Shown here piece by piece: positions 24,673-30,413 of a DNA stretch of 32,394 bases. Source of the DNA: a virus. The translations under genes and the position numbers were made by a program. Each line of letters starts with the position of its first letter. The first letter of the stretch is position 1. The notes below the pieces were generated by a model, which searched no databases, was not told the origin of the DNA, and was given only the letters and a program-made list of their open reading frames with translations. The stretch is from positions 1-32,394 of the IMG/VR virus record IMGVR_UViG_3300013306_000372; one strand, given 5' to 3'.

Positions 24673-25453
24673 GTTCATTCCCTCAGAAGGCTGTTCGGTC
24701 CAGACCATGAGCCGAGCAGGGTTGGACTTCATGGTTTTTGGCGAGGCGTACTTTCTGCGCAATCGCAATGCGTTCGGCCAGGTGCTGCAAATCGAACACC
24801 TGCCGACGATCAACATGCGGGTCAGGGTTGGTGGCGGGTTTGTGATGCTGCTGCCGGACGGCAAGGAAGTGGAGTTCGAAGAAGATGAAGTCGAGCACGT
24901 AATGAATTACGACGTGGAACAGAACATCTACGGCGTGCCCGACTACCTCGGCGGTATGCAGGCGCTGTTGCTCAATGAGGCCGCTACCCTCTTTCGCCGC
25001 CGCTACTACAGCAACGGTGCACATGCGGGTTACATCTTCTACACCAACGACCCAAACCTGACCGAGGAGGACGAAGAGTCCCTGCGTGATCAGATAAGCG
25101 CGAGCAAGGGTGTGGGTAACTTCAGATCGATGTTCGTGAACATCCCAGGCGGTGCAGAGAAGGCAATTCAGATCATCCCCGTGGGAGATTTCCAGGCCAA
25201 GGACGAGCTGGAGAAGGTCAAGAACATCACCCGCAACGACGTGATCGCCGCATGGCGAATGAACCCCGCACTTGCCGGCATCATTCCTGAAAACAGCGCC
25301 GGCTTTGGCGATATTGAAAAGATCGATCGGGTGTACACCAGCAATGAGATTCGGCCGATCTGCCAGTTGTTCAACCAGGTCAATGACACTTTGCGCGAAG
25401 ACAGGAGAATTAGCTGGAAAACGCCAAATGAAGAAGCCAATACCACTGAATAA
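24431..25453 (+). CDS. Portal protein gpQ-like
   Basis: ATG 24431 gives 340 residues (P2 gpQ is 344); upstream in-frame sequence overlaps terminase and is not portal-like. The beginning (MGKPAKNQQQKPEPGPMRAF, then SFGAPEQVL) and the central blocks MNYDVEQNIYGVPDYLGGMQ and RRYYSNGAHAGYIFY are highly typical of P2-family portals, which form the dodecameric DNA channel. The first 242 bp overlap the terminase frame. Ogr follows after 72 bp. Confidence 0.92.
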   Translation: MGKPAKNQQQKPEPGPMRAFSFGAPEQVLTENIGHYLGVFATHDGKTYTPPVSRQGLAKLLRANAHHGAIPGFKRNLLLREFIPSEGCSVQTMSRAGLDFMVFGEAYFLRNRNAFGQVLQIEHLPTINMRVRVGGGFVMLLPDGKEVEFEEDEVEHVMNYDVEQNIYGVPDYLGGMQALLLNEAATLFRRRYYSNGAHAGYIFYTNDPNLTEEDEESLRDQISASKGVGNFRSMFVNIPGGAEKAIQIIPVGDFQAKDELEKVKNITRNDVIAAWRMNPALAGIIPENSAGFGDIEKIDRVYTSNEIRPICQLFNQVNDTLREDRRISWKTPNEEANTTE

Positions 25454-25474
25454 ATGGACAGTATCTAGTGATTA

Positions 25475-25496
25475 TCACCGCAGGTGACGGCATAAT
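25475..25496 (+). promoter_or_regulatory. Candidate ogr promoter with palindromic operator
   Basis: TCACC-GCA-GGTGA (25475-25487) lies immediately upstream of a -10-like CATAAT (25491-25496). No good -35 is present, which suggests an activated or regulated promoter. The palindrome resembles a repressor or activator half-site pair but differs from the TTAGCC-type operators of the switch. Confidence 0.4.
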
Positions 25497-25525
25497 GATG
25501 GCTCTAAAACCCTGGGGAGGGAAAC

Positions 25526-25786
25526 ATGCGAATTTACTGCACGGCCTGCGACCACAAAGGGCGCATCAGTTCTCGGGAAGAAATTACTCGGGGCTATGTG
25601 AAGCTTTACTGCCAGTGCTTGGACGCGCAGTGCGGGCACACCTGGGTATCCGAACTGACTTTCAAACATTCATTGCGGCCACCGGGACAACGCATCGACA
25701 CGCTCCTACTAGAGAGGATCAGAAATTTGCCAGCGGAGCAGCAGCAAGAACTGTTCCTGCAGGTCAGCTCCTCGCAACCAGGCTGA
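25526..25786 (+). CDS. ogr: Ogr/Delta-like zinc-finger late gene activator
   Basis: This 86-residue protein begins MRIYCTACDHKGRISSREEI, with YCQCLDAQCGHTWVSELTFK at about 31-50. The CxxC and CxxxxCGHTW spacing is diagnostic of Ogr/Delta activators, which bind zinc and recruit RNA polymerase alpha to P2-type late promoters. The Shine-Dalgarno GGGAGG lies 6 bases before ATG. In P2 the gene sits near attP; here it directly follows the portal gene. It should switch on the late operon and terminase. Confidence 0.92.
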   Translation: MRIYCTACDHKGRISSREEITRGYVKLYCQCLDAQCGHTWVSELTFKHSLRPPGQRIDTLLLERIRNLPAEQQQELFLQVSSSQPG

Positions 25787-26087
25787 GCGCAGTACCCTGT
25801 TCGCAACCTCCCCGACGCGACCAAGCCCCTCCGTTCCAGTGCCCCCAGTGCACATCTCTCGACATACACACCGGAATGCCTGCAGCGCAGGCATATAAGC
25901 CGCAAACCCAACCTCAGCTGATACCGACAATCTTAGTGCGGCGGAACCCGCGTAGCGGCCGGTTGTCGGACAAATTCGCACCAGAAACTCTCAGCAGCGC
26001 CGGCCGATCCTGCCCGCGAGCGCTGCCCGTGAAATTTGCAGCTCACCTCGGCGCGCCCAATTGCCGCTTTGTGCCCGCTGAATGGCT

Positions 26088-26157
26088 GGCACGAAGTGCC
26101 GGGCATCCAGCATGGGTGCAGGGCACTGCCCTGCCGCTGGGCGGGCGCGTAGCCCGC
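26088..26157. repeat. Cluster of three perfect hairpins
   Basis: GGCAC-GAA-GTGCC (26088-26100), GCAGGGC-ACT-GCCCTGC (26118-26134) and GCGGGC-GCGTA-GCCCGC (26141-26157) follow each other within 70 bp. None is followed by a T-run. They could be primosome or initiator structures, terminators of convergent transcripts, or packaging signals. Confidence 0.6.
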
Positions 26158-26245
26158 GATCCTCATAAAAAGCTGAGCGCAGCGAACTGAGCCTTTGGGC
26201 GAAGGCATCATCTTGTACCCAACACACCGCCCCTGTGGACACCTC

Positions 26246-26315
26246 GAAAGCCTCTTTTTATACCCAACGGGGGTGCTGAGGGGGGTATAAAATTCCATTT
26301 AATTCAAAGGCTTTC
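26246..26315. repeat. Nested inverted repeat with AT-rich flank
   Basis: An outer pair GAAAGCCT (26246-26253) / AGGCTTTC (26308-26315) encloses an inner perfect 10-bp pair TTTTATACCC (26256-26265) / GGGTATAAAA (26283-26292). The 15-base stretch between the right inner and outer arms (26293-26307) is AT-rich and could be a DNA-unwinding element. Confidence 0.65.
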
Positions 26316-26489
26316 TGGTTGCCCCGCTTGCGCGCCGGCGGCGCGGCTAAATTGCGCTGTAACGGAGACGTACACATGGCGAATTGCCGCCGTGGCGATG
26401 CTAGGCGGAAGGTTGGGGGCTGAGATAGAGTGTTTTCTTGACTGCCAGACGTAGCCTGGCCTCGCAGGGGATGCGATCGCTTCGGGGGG

Positions 26490-27398
26490 TTAGGTGTCTT
26501 TCTTTACCTGGACGTTGCGCAGCAGGCGTGCCAGGGATTCGTCCACGCCACCAGGCCTACTATCGGGCTCCTGAGGAGCCCTACTGCGACCAGGAGAATT
26601 GCCCTGCTCTGGCATCTCACCTTGGCTGTGAGCCACCTTGCGTGCCTCACTACGCTCCCAGTTGGTACGTGACTGCTCGCGGCGCAGGGCTTCCAAGGAC
26701 GCCTTCTCCTGACGCGCCAGGCGAAGCCCGCTAATGTTACGGAGCTCCTTTTCACGCTTCTTCAGTGCTGCCTTTTTGGCCCGATACCAGAGGTACCGTA
26801 CACCGAGGTCAGCAAAGAACTTTTCAGTGAATCGCACCAGGACACGAGTTCGCACCAGGTTAAGCCCAGCTTCGTCCTTTTCCTCCAGACGGATTTTCTC
26901 GACACGCCGGTAAACATAGTCAGCCAGCTCCATGCTGTGCAGCAGACGATTGAAGGATGCAGCAGAAACGCCGCTATCCTCTGCGACACCGCACTGGGTG
27001 TTGAGAAAAAACTGCCCCCGCTCGACGTCGAGCCATCCCATAACGCCCGTGGCCAGATCCAGACGCAACAGCATCTGCTCTGCAACTTTGGCCAGCGCGT
27101 CGAATTTCTCGGACCGTGTACGGCGGCCACCGTGGATAGTGTCCAGATCGCGTAAGTACATACCGCGCAGGTCGCCGATTTGACTAAGACGCTTGAACGC
27201 CATCCGCAGTAGGGGGTTTTTAAGCTGCTGGCCAGTCAGCCGTCGCGGAGCGGAATACCTTGGTGTTCGAGCAGGCGCTCGTAGAGCCGCGTGGGGATCT
27301 TTCTTGTCGCGATGAACGACAACAGGCCGGCCTTTGTTAGGTCCGACCTTTCGGCTGCTTGCCGATCGCGACTGGATGTCCTTGTCCTGATGAGTCAC
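26490..27398 (-). CDS. RepA-like replication initiator (IncFII RepA pattern)
   Basis: This 302-residue, very basic protein starts at GTG 27398. Residues about 60-220 follow the IncFII RepA layout. A helical block (NPLLRMAFKRLSQIGDLRG) comes first, then a winged-helix-like segment NTQCGVAEDSGVSAASFNRL with LHSMELADYVYRR, then RTRVLVRFTEKFFADLGV and a long basic helix YRAKKAALKKREKEL. The C-terminus is a disordered charged tail. No P2 gpA rolling-circle nicking motif (paired tyrosines) is seen anywhere in the window. It is third in the cro operon, so it should be made on induction and start theta-type replication at a nearby origin. Family membership is judged by pattern only; it could be a distant RepA relative. 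Confidence 0.68.
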   Translation of the reverse strand: MTHQDKDIQSRSASSRKVGPNKGRPVVVHRDKKDPHAALRAPARTPRYSAPRRLTGQQLKNPLLRMAFKRLSQIGDLRGMYLRDLDTIHGGRRTRSEKFDALAKVAEQMLLRLDLATGVMGWLDVERGQFFLNTQCGVAEDSGVSAASFNRLLHSMELADYVYRRVEKIRLEEKDEAGLNLVRTRVLVRFTEKFFADLGVRYLWYRAKKAALKKREKELRNISGLRLARQEKASLEALRREQSRTNWERSEARKVAHSQGEMPEQGNSPGRSRAPQEPDSRPGGVDESLARLLRNVQVKKDT

Positions 27399-27403
27399 AG
27401 AGG

Positions 27404-28027
27404 CTAGTTCACCTGGGACAGGTGGGGCATTTGAGGCTGCTCAAGCAGAACATTCTCGGCGCGCGTGCGCAGTTCACTGCAACGAGCCTCGACCGAACGT
27501 AGGCGATCGACAAACTCAGGCAGCTTGTCCAGATCCTCGATGTCGATGCGCCCGTCCGCTAGGATCTCGCTGCCGAGAGCAACAGTATTTCCCAGTCGAG
27601 CCACTAGCTGGCCGAACGCCCCTACCGGGTTGCCATCGCCGTTCAGCTCACGCGCTCCAGTAAGACCATGACGATGAGCCAGCTCGTTGATGCAACAATC
27701 TTTGAAGTCACCTTCCAACGCACCTACCCATGACTCCTCGATCCAACTCGGCAGATCGACCTCACCACTGAGCCAGCGCCCGACGCGGCGTAGCCAGGCG
27801 CCTGATGCTCTAAGGAACGACGCGCTGTCGTTGCTCTGGGCAAGCTTCTCGAAGTCGGGCACGTCCTTAATGACAGCCTTGGCGGGGATCTGACGATGCA
27901 GGTTGCAACTCAGCGCCTGGGCGAAATCGTCCTGGCTCAAACCTGTGCGGGCAATCATCTCGGCGGCATGAGCGACGAGCACTTGATCGCGAGAAATGGA
28001 CAACTGTCCGTGTATGGACGTGGTCAA
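27404..28027 (-). CDS. Unassigned early protein between cro and repA
   Basis: This 207-residue protein begins at TTG 28027, whose TTGA overlaps the cro stop, so translation is probably coupled; no clear Shine-Dalgarno is seen. The N-terminal part (about 10-55) contains LVAHAAEMIARTGLSQDDFA, then QALSCNLH, which has a helix-turn-helix flavour. The rest is helical and acidic, ending in a likely coiled coil (LRSVEARCSELRTRAENVLL). I do not recognise the family. Position between Cro and the initiator suggests a replication partner, copy-number control or a CII-like regulator. No enzyme motif is visible. Confidence 0.55.
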   Translation of the reverse strand: MTTSIHGQLSISRDQVLVAHAAEMIARTGLSQDDFAQALSCNLHRQIPAKAVIKDVPDFEKLAQSNDSASFLRASGAWLRRVGRWLSGEVDLPSWIEESWVGALEGDFKDCCINELAHRHGLTGARELNGDGNPVGAFGQLVARLGNTVALGSEILADGRIDIEDLDKLPEFVDRLRSVEARCSELRTRAENVLLEQPQMPHLSQVN

Positions 28028-28284
28028 GGAAGTTCACCGCACTTAGGCTGCCCCAACGCTTTCCCATGGCTGGATTTAGCGCCATCGGAAGACCCCGCAT
28101 GATCCTGAGAAGGGAACGGGCGAGTTTCCTGAGCTGCACAAGCACCATCGTCACCAATTGTCACGGTGATGTTGCGATGAGTTCTTATAGCTTTCGCGAT
28201 AGACGCAGGTTTTACACCCAGCGCCCGCGCGACAGGAGCCTGACCCATCCGCTGGACTAGATCACTAAGGGACATCTTTTCCAT
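28024..28284 (-). CDS. cro: Lambda Cro-like repressor
   Basis: ATG 28284 has AGGTG six bases upstream and gives 86 residues; a GTG at 28293 is an alternative. The sequence SLSDLVQRMGQAPVARALGV, followed by KPASIAKAIRTHRNITVTI and ETRPFPS, aligns along the whole length of lambda Cro, including the helix-turn-helix and the C-terminal PFPS motif. About 20 extra residues follow. Cro would shut off repressor synthesis and favour lytic growth. It is the first gene of the minus-strand early operon with the 27404-28027 gene and repA, divergent from the repressor. Confidence 0.87.
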   Translation of the reverse strand: MEKMSLSDLVQRMGQAPVARALGVKPASIAKAIRTHRNITVTIGDDGACAAQETRPFPSQDHAGSSDGAKSSHGKALGQPKCGELP

Positions 28285-28315
28285 GTCATACACCTAAGAC
28301 TGATGAATGACCGAA

Positions 28316-28344
28316 AGATTAACCGCTAACATATTTATTATCAA
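28316..28344 (-). promoter_or_regulatory. Early promoter for the cro operon (PR-like)
   Basis: On the minus strand TTGATA (28344-28339) and TAATCT (28321-28316) are separated by 17 bp. The operator position at 28343-28357 touches the -35 and the one at 28319-28333 covers the -10 edge, so repressor bound there would block transcription. Confidence 0.72.
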
Positions 28345-28381
28345 TGCCTACGGCTAATCTTTAAGGTTAGCCAGCGGCTTA
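28319..28381. promoter_or_regulatory. Three-site operator (OR-like) between cro and cI
   Basis: A 15-bp motif TTAGCC-N3-GGCTAA is seen as TTAGCC-AGC-GGCTTA at 28367-28381 (one mismatch) and AATGCC-TAC-GGCTAA at 28343-28357. A poorer half-site, TTAACC-GCT-AACATA, is at 28319-28333. The starts are exactly 24 bp apart, like the lambda OR1-OR2-OR3 arrangement. The third site is supported mostly by spacing and one half. Confidence 0.7.
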
Positions 28382-28394
28382 TACTTCGACAATG
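28380..28394 (+). promoter_or_regulatory. PRM-like -10 giving a leaderless cI transcript
   Basis: TATACT (28380-28385) lies six bases before the ATG at 28392, so transcription should start at or within one base of the start codon. No Shine-Dalgarno is present. The -35 position is poor (ATCTTT at 28357-28362), as for lambda PRM, which is leaderless and needs CI activation. The operator at 28367-28381 overlaps this -10, giving negative autoregulation. Confidence 0.6.
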
Positions 28395-29111
28395 ACTAAA
28401 AAAAAGCCGATCGCCCCTGCCCTGTTCGCGGAATGCCAAGCAGCTCATGAGCTCTATCTTTCCAAGAAGAACGCTCTCAAGCTGAATCAACGGAAAATTG
28501 CCGATGCCGCAGGCATAACACCGGTTTCGGTGAACCATTATTTGAAGGGTATAAATGCGCTCAATGCCCGCTTTGCCTCGGTACTGGCAAAGCTGCTAAA
28601 CGAGCCGGTCGAGAGCTTCAGTCCACGCCTTGCTGCCGAGATCGAGGGCATGGCAGCTACAAGCAGTCACTCCAACATTTCCCCAATGCTGCAACCTCAC
28701 AGAGAGGCCCGAGAATACCCTTTGATTTCATGGGTTGCCGCCGGCGAGCAGATTGAATCTTCCGTCTGCTATCCGACCGGAATTGCAGACGATTGGCTGT
28801 CGTCTACGGAGAATGCAGGGCCACGTGGGTATTGGCTCAAGGTGAAGGGAAAGTCGATGACATCGGACACGCCGCCTAGCTTCCCGGAAGGCACTCCGAT
28901 ATTGATTCGCCCTGAAGGCTTTGACCTCATCAGCGGCAAGTTCTACATTGCCCGCCACACTGTCAGCGGCGAAACCACCTTCAAGCAATACAATCTTGAT
29001 GCTGGGGTGGGCTACCTGGTGCCACTCAATCCAGAGTACAAGGCAGTAGCTCTGGACGGTACTTGGGAAATTATCGGCCGTGCGATCGATGCGAAGATCA
29101 CCGGCATGTAA
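28392..29111 (+). CDS. cI: CI-like phage repressor, S24 self-cleaving
   Basis: This 239-residue protein has an N-terminal DNA-binding domain with a helix-turn-helix at about 32-58 (NQRKIADAAGITPVSVNHYL). The C-terminal LexA/CI domain has the cleavage site Ala117-Gly118 (ISWVAAGEQIES), catalytic Ser155 (KVKGKSMTS) and Lys198 (ETTFKQY). It should keep the prophage silent and self-cleave on RecA filaments during DNA damage. It is divergent from cro across a 107-bp operator region and probably translated from a leaderless mRNA. It ends 52 bp before the convergent unassigned operon. All residues required for SOS induction are present. Confidence 0.92.
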   Translation: MTKKKPIAPALFAECQAAHELYLSKKNALKLNQRKIADAAGITPVSVNHYLKGINALNARFASVLAKLLNEPVESFSPRLAAEIEGMAATSSHSNISPMLQPHREAREYPLISWVAAGEQIESSVCYPTGIADDWLSSTENAGPRGYWLKVKGKSMTSDTPPSFPEGTPILIRPEGFDLISGKFYIARHTVSGETTFKQYNLDAGVGYLVPLNPEYKAVALDGTWEIIGRAIDAKITGM

Positions 29112-29163
29112 CGTGGTTGAAACCAGCCGGCGTGCTTTGAAACATTCCGTCCAGCTTCGCAGC

Positions 29164-29457
29164 TCATCCTCTAGCCTTTCGTGGACATAGCTTGTCTGCA
29201 CGGCCTTGGGCTGATCCGGGCGGGGCACTGTGCACCACGATATGGCCTTGGCCAATCTTGAAGTTTTTCATCACAGCGATGCACACGTTCCACGCCTCTC
29301 TTGCAACAGCATCGCCGGCTTCGACCACATTGCCCTGGTCATCGATAATAGCTAGACGTGCAGGACGCCCATCGGCAGTGCTGAACTCGTAACCGCTGCT
29401 GACATTGGCACTGATACGGCCTAATTCCAACGTGCCCGTCTTCGGGATTCCGATCAT
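29164..29457 (-). CDS. Unassigned small protein, second gene of operator-controlled operon
   Basis: This 97-residue protein starts at ATG 29457, overlapping the upstream stop as ATGA with a GGGGGAAG Shine-Dalgarno. The N-terminal half reads as a beta-sandwich (LELGRISANVSSGYEFSTAD, then ARLAIIDDQGNVVEA), and the C-terminus is basic. I do not recognise it. It is convergent with cI. The operon lies between repressor and integrase, a typical location for lysogeny-linked accessory genes or superinfection-exclusion factors; its role is unknown. Confidence 0.6.
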   Translation of the reverse strand: MIGIPKTGTLELGRISANVSSGYEFSTADGRPARLAIIDDQGNVVEAGDAVAREAWNVCIAVMKNFKIGQGHIVVHSAPPGSAQGRADKLCPRKARG

Positions 29458-29963
29458 TGTCTTCCCCCTACTTCAACACCTACAGAGCACTTGTTCACGA
29501 TCAGAGCGATGGTGGCGGCGTGGAGATCACGGCGACTTTGGGCTGTGTGTATCGCGCTCCAATTTTCTTTTTCAATTGCTGTATCGAGTTCAGCGTTTGC
29601 ACTCCTATATCCCTCAATGCTTTGACTAAACAGTCGTTTCGCATTTAGCTCCAGGATGGAAATGGTTAGCTGCGCATCGGCCTCTGGCGGGATTCTCTGA
29701 TCGTTGCAAATAGCAAGCTCCTCGAGAAAGGCGGCAATTCTTTCGGCAACGTAATCAGTTTTTGGGATGGTCAGACTGTTAACTGAACTACCCAGTCTGA
29801 CCTGAATTGATACATCGTCTAGGCCCTGCTCAATGGCAACAATGGCCGTCGCGGAGCAGCGCCCGTCTTCTGCAAAAAAATGGTGCGAAAAAATGCCGTT
29901 CTGAGTGACCTGGTCTAATAACTGAGAGCGCGCATCCGGCGAAAGGCAAAGGGCGTACATCAT
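29454..29963 (-). CDS. Unassigned protein, first gene of operator-controlled operon
   Basis: ATG 29963 has GGAGG five bases upstream (ATG 29960 is equally possible); the frame extends to a TTG at 29975. The product is about 169 residues and acidic. A beta-rich N-terminal half includes DDVSIQVRLGSSVNSLTIPK. A helical C-terminal half includes ILELNAKRLFSQSIEGYRSA and a possible coiled coil. I see no known family, membrane helix or catalytic motif. The upstream promoter is overlaid by the phage operator motif, so expression should rise on induction or be tuned by repressor/Cro. Confidence 0.62.
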   Translation of the reverse strand: MMYALCLSPDARSQLLDQVTQNGIFSHHFFAEDGRCSATAIVAIEQGLDDVSIQVRLGSSVNSLTIPKTDYVAERIAAFLEELAICNDQRIPPEADAQLTISILELNAKRLFSQSIEGYRSANAELDTAIEKENWSAIHTAQSRRDLHAATIALIVNKCSVGVEVGGRQ

Positions 29964-30019
29964 GTAAACCTCCAAAGCGATCAGGGCACCGCAGCGCGAT
30001 ACCCTGAACTGATGGAAGT

Positions 30020-30048
30020 AAATTAGCCTCAGGCTAATTCTATGTCAA
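30020..30048 (-). promoter_or_regulatory. Sigma-70 promoter of the 29164-29963 operon
   Basis: On the minus strand a perfect -35 TTGACA (30048-30043) and TAATTT (30025-30020) are separated by 17 bp. The perfect 15-bp operator at 30023-30037 fills the spacer, a classic repressible arrangement. Confidence 0.75.
30023..30037. promoter_or_regulatory. Phage operator, perfect palindrome
   Basis: TTAGCC-TCA-GGCTAA is a perfect two-fold site of the same form as the operators at 28343-28381. It lies inside the promoter at 30020-30048. Confidence 0.75.
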
Positions 30049-30076
30049 ACACCTGCGGCATATTTTTTGATTTTTA

Positions 30077-30091
30077 TTAGCCGCTGGATAA
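30077..30091. promoter_or_regulatory. Second upstream phage operator
   Basis: TTAGCC-GCT-GGATAA differs from the perfect site by one base and lies 54 bp (about five helical turns) from it, directly after the DUF1654 stop codon. Cooperative binding by repressor is possible. Confidence 0.65.
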
Positions 30092-30346
30092 TCAGAAGGG
30101 ATGATGGTTGGTCCAGCTCAATTGCGCGACACCATCACCCAGAGGCTTCAAGCGCACGCTTTCCTCGTTATTCAATTGCTCAAGAAGTCGATCCCAATCA
30201 TCGGAGCGCTCGCCCGATAATCGCTGTATTAACGTTCGCCTCAGCACCTGGGCGGAGGCACTGTTGACCTGTCGATAGATACGGCAGGCAAGCTGGTCGA
30301 ATGGAGTGGACGGCTGCATTGGAAAAACGCGGTTTTGCTCAAGCAC
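30092..30346 (-). CDS. DUF1654 family protein, SOS-boxed
   Basis: This 84-residue protein starts at GTG 30346 with AGGA seven bases upstream; an internal ATG at 30319 lacks a ribosome site. TPFDQLACRIYRQVNSASAQ, followed by VLRRTLIQRL and DDWDRLLEQLNNEESVRL, matches DUF1654, a small family found in Pseudomonas and its prophages. The function is unknown. A LexA box (30365-30380) lies 19 bp upstream of the start, so it should be induced by DNA damage independently of CI. Confidence 0.82.
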   Translation of the reverse strand: MLEQNRVFPMQPSTPFDQLACRIYRQVNSASAQVLRRTLIQRLSGERSDDWDRLLEQLNNEESVRLKPLGDGVAQLSWTNHHPF

Positions 30347-30364
30347 AAAAGCATCCTGCTACTA

Positions 30365-30380
30365 CTGTATATTCAGACAG
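30365..30380. promoter_or_regulatory. LexA (SOS) box upstream of the DUF1654 gene
   Basis: CTGTATATTCAGACAG fits CTGT-N8-ACAG. On the minus strand a TATACT -10-like element (30383-30378) overlaps its edge, so LexA would block this promoter. Confidence 0.82.
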
Positions 30381-30413
30381 TATATAGGAAATATAACATT
30401 CCCAATATTTGGC

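Larger units (their letters stand above)
25787..26489. other. Non-coding, repeat-rich region: candidate replication origin and/or cos
   Basis: This 703-bp region has no credible gene; open frames on both strands are low-quality. It lies just downstream of repA, the place of CIS and oriR in IncFII-type replicons. In P2 gene order (A-cos-Q) it is also where cos should be. It contains a hairpin ATGCCTGC-AGC-GCAGGCAT (25876-25894), three stems in 26088-26157, and a large nested inverted repeat with an AT-rich side (26246-26315). A DnaA-box-like TGTGGACAC (7 of 9 to TGTGGATAA) lies at about 26234. No direct iterons were found. Origin function is inference. Confidence 0.5.

Noticed and set aside
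25606-26298. Several open frames over 25606-26298 on the minus strand and 25468-26190 on the plus strand
   Set aside because: They overlap ogr or the repeat-rich block, have no consistent start sites, and are rich in R, P, S and C.
26317-26347. cos site resembling the P2 cohesive end
   Set aside because: Only GC-rich similarity; no stretch matches closely enough to call, so it is mentioned only as a candidate region.
29112-29130. Small TGGTT/AACCA hairpin after cI as a terminator
   Set aside because: Two-base loop and no T-run; too weak to support.
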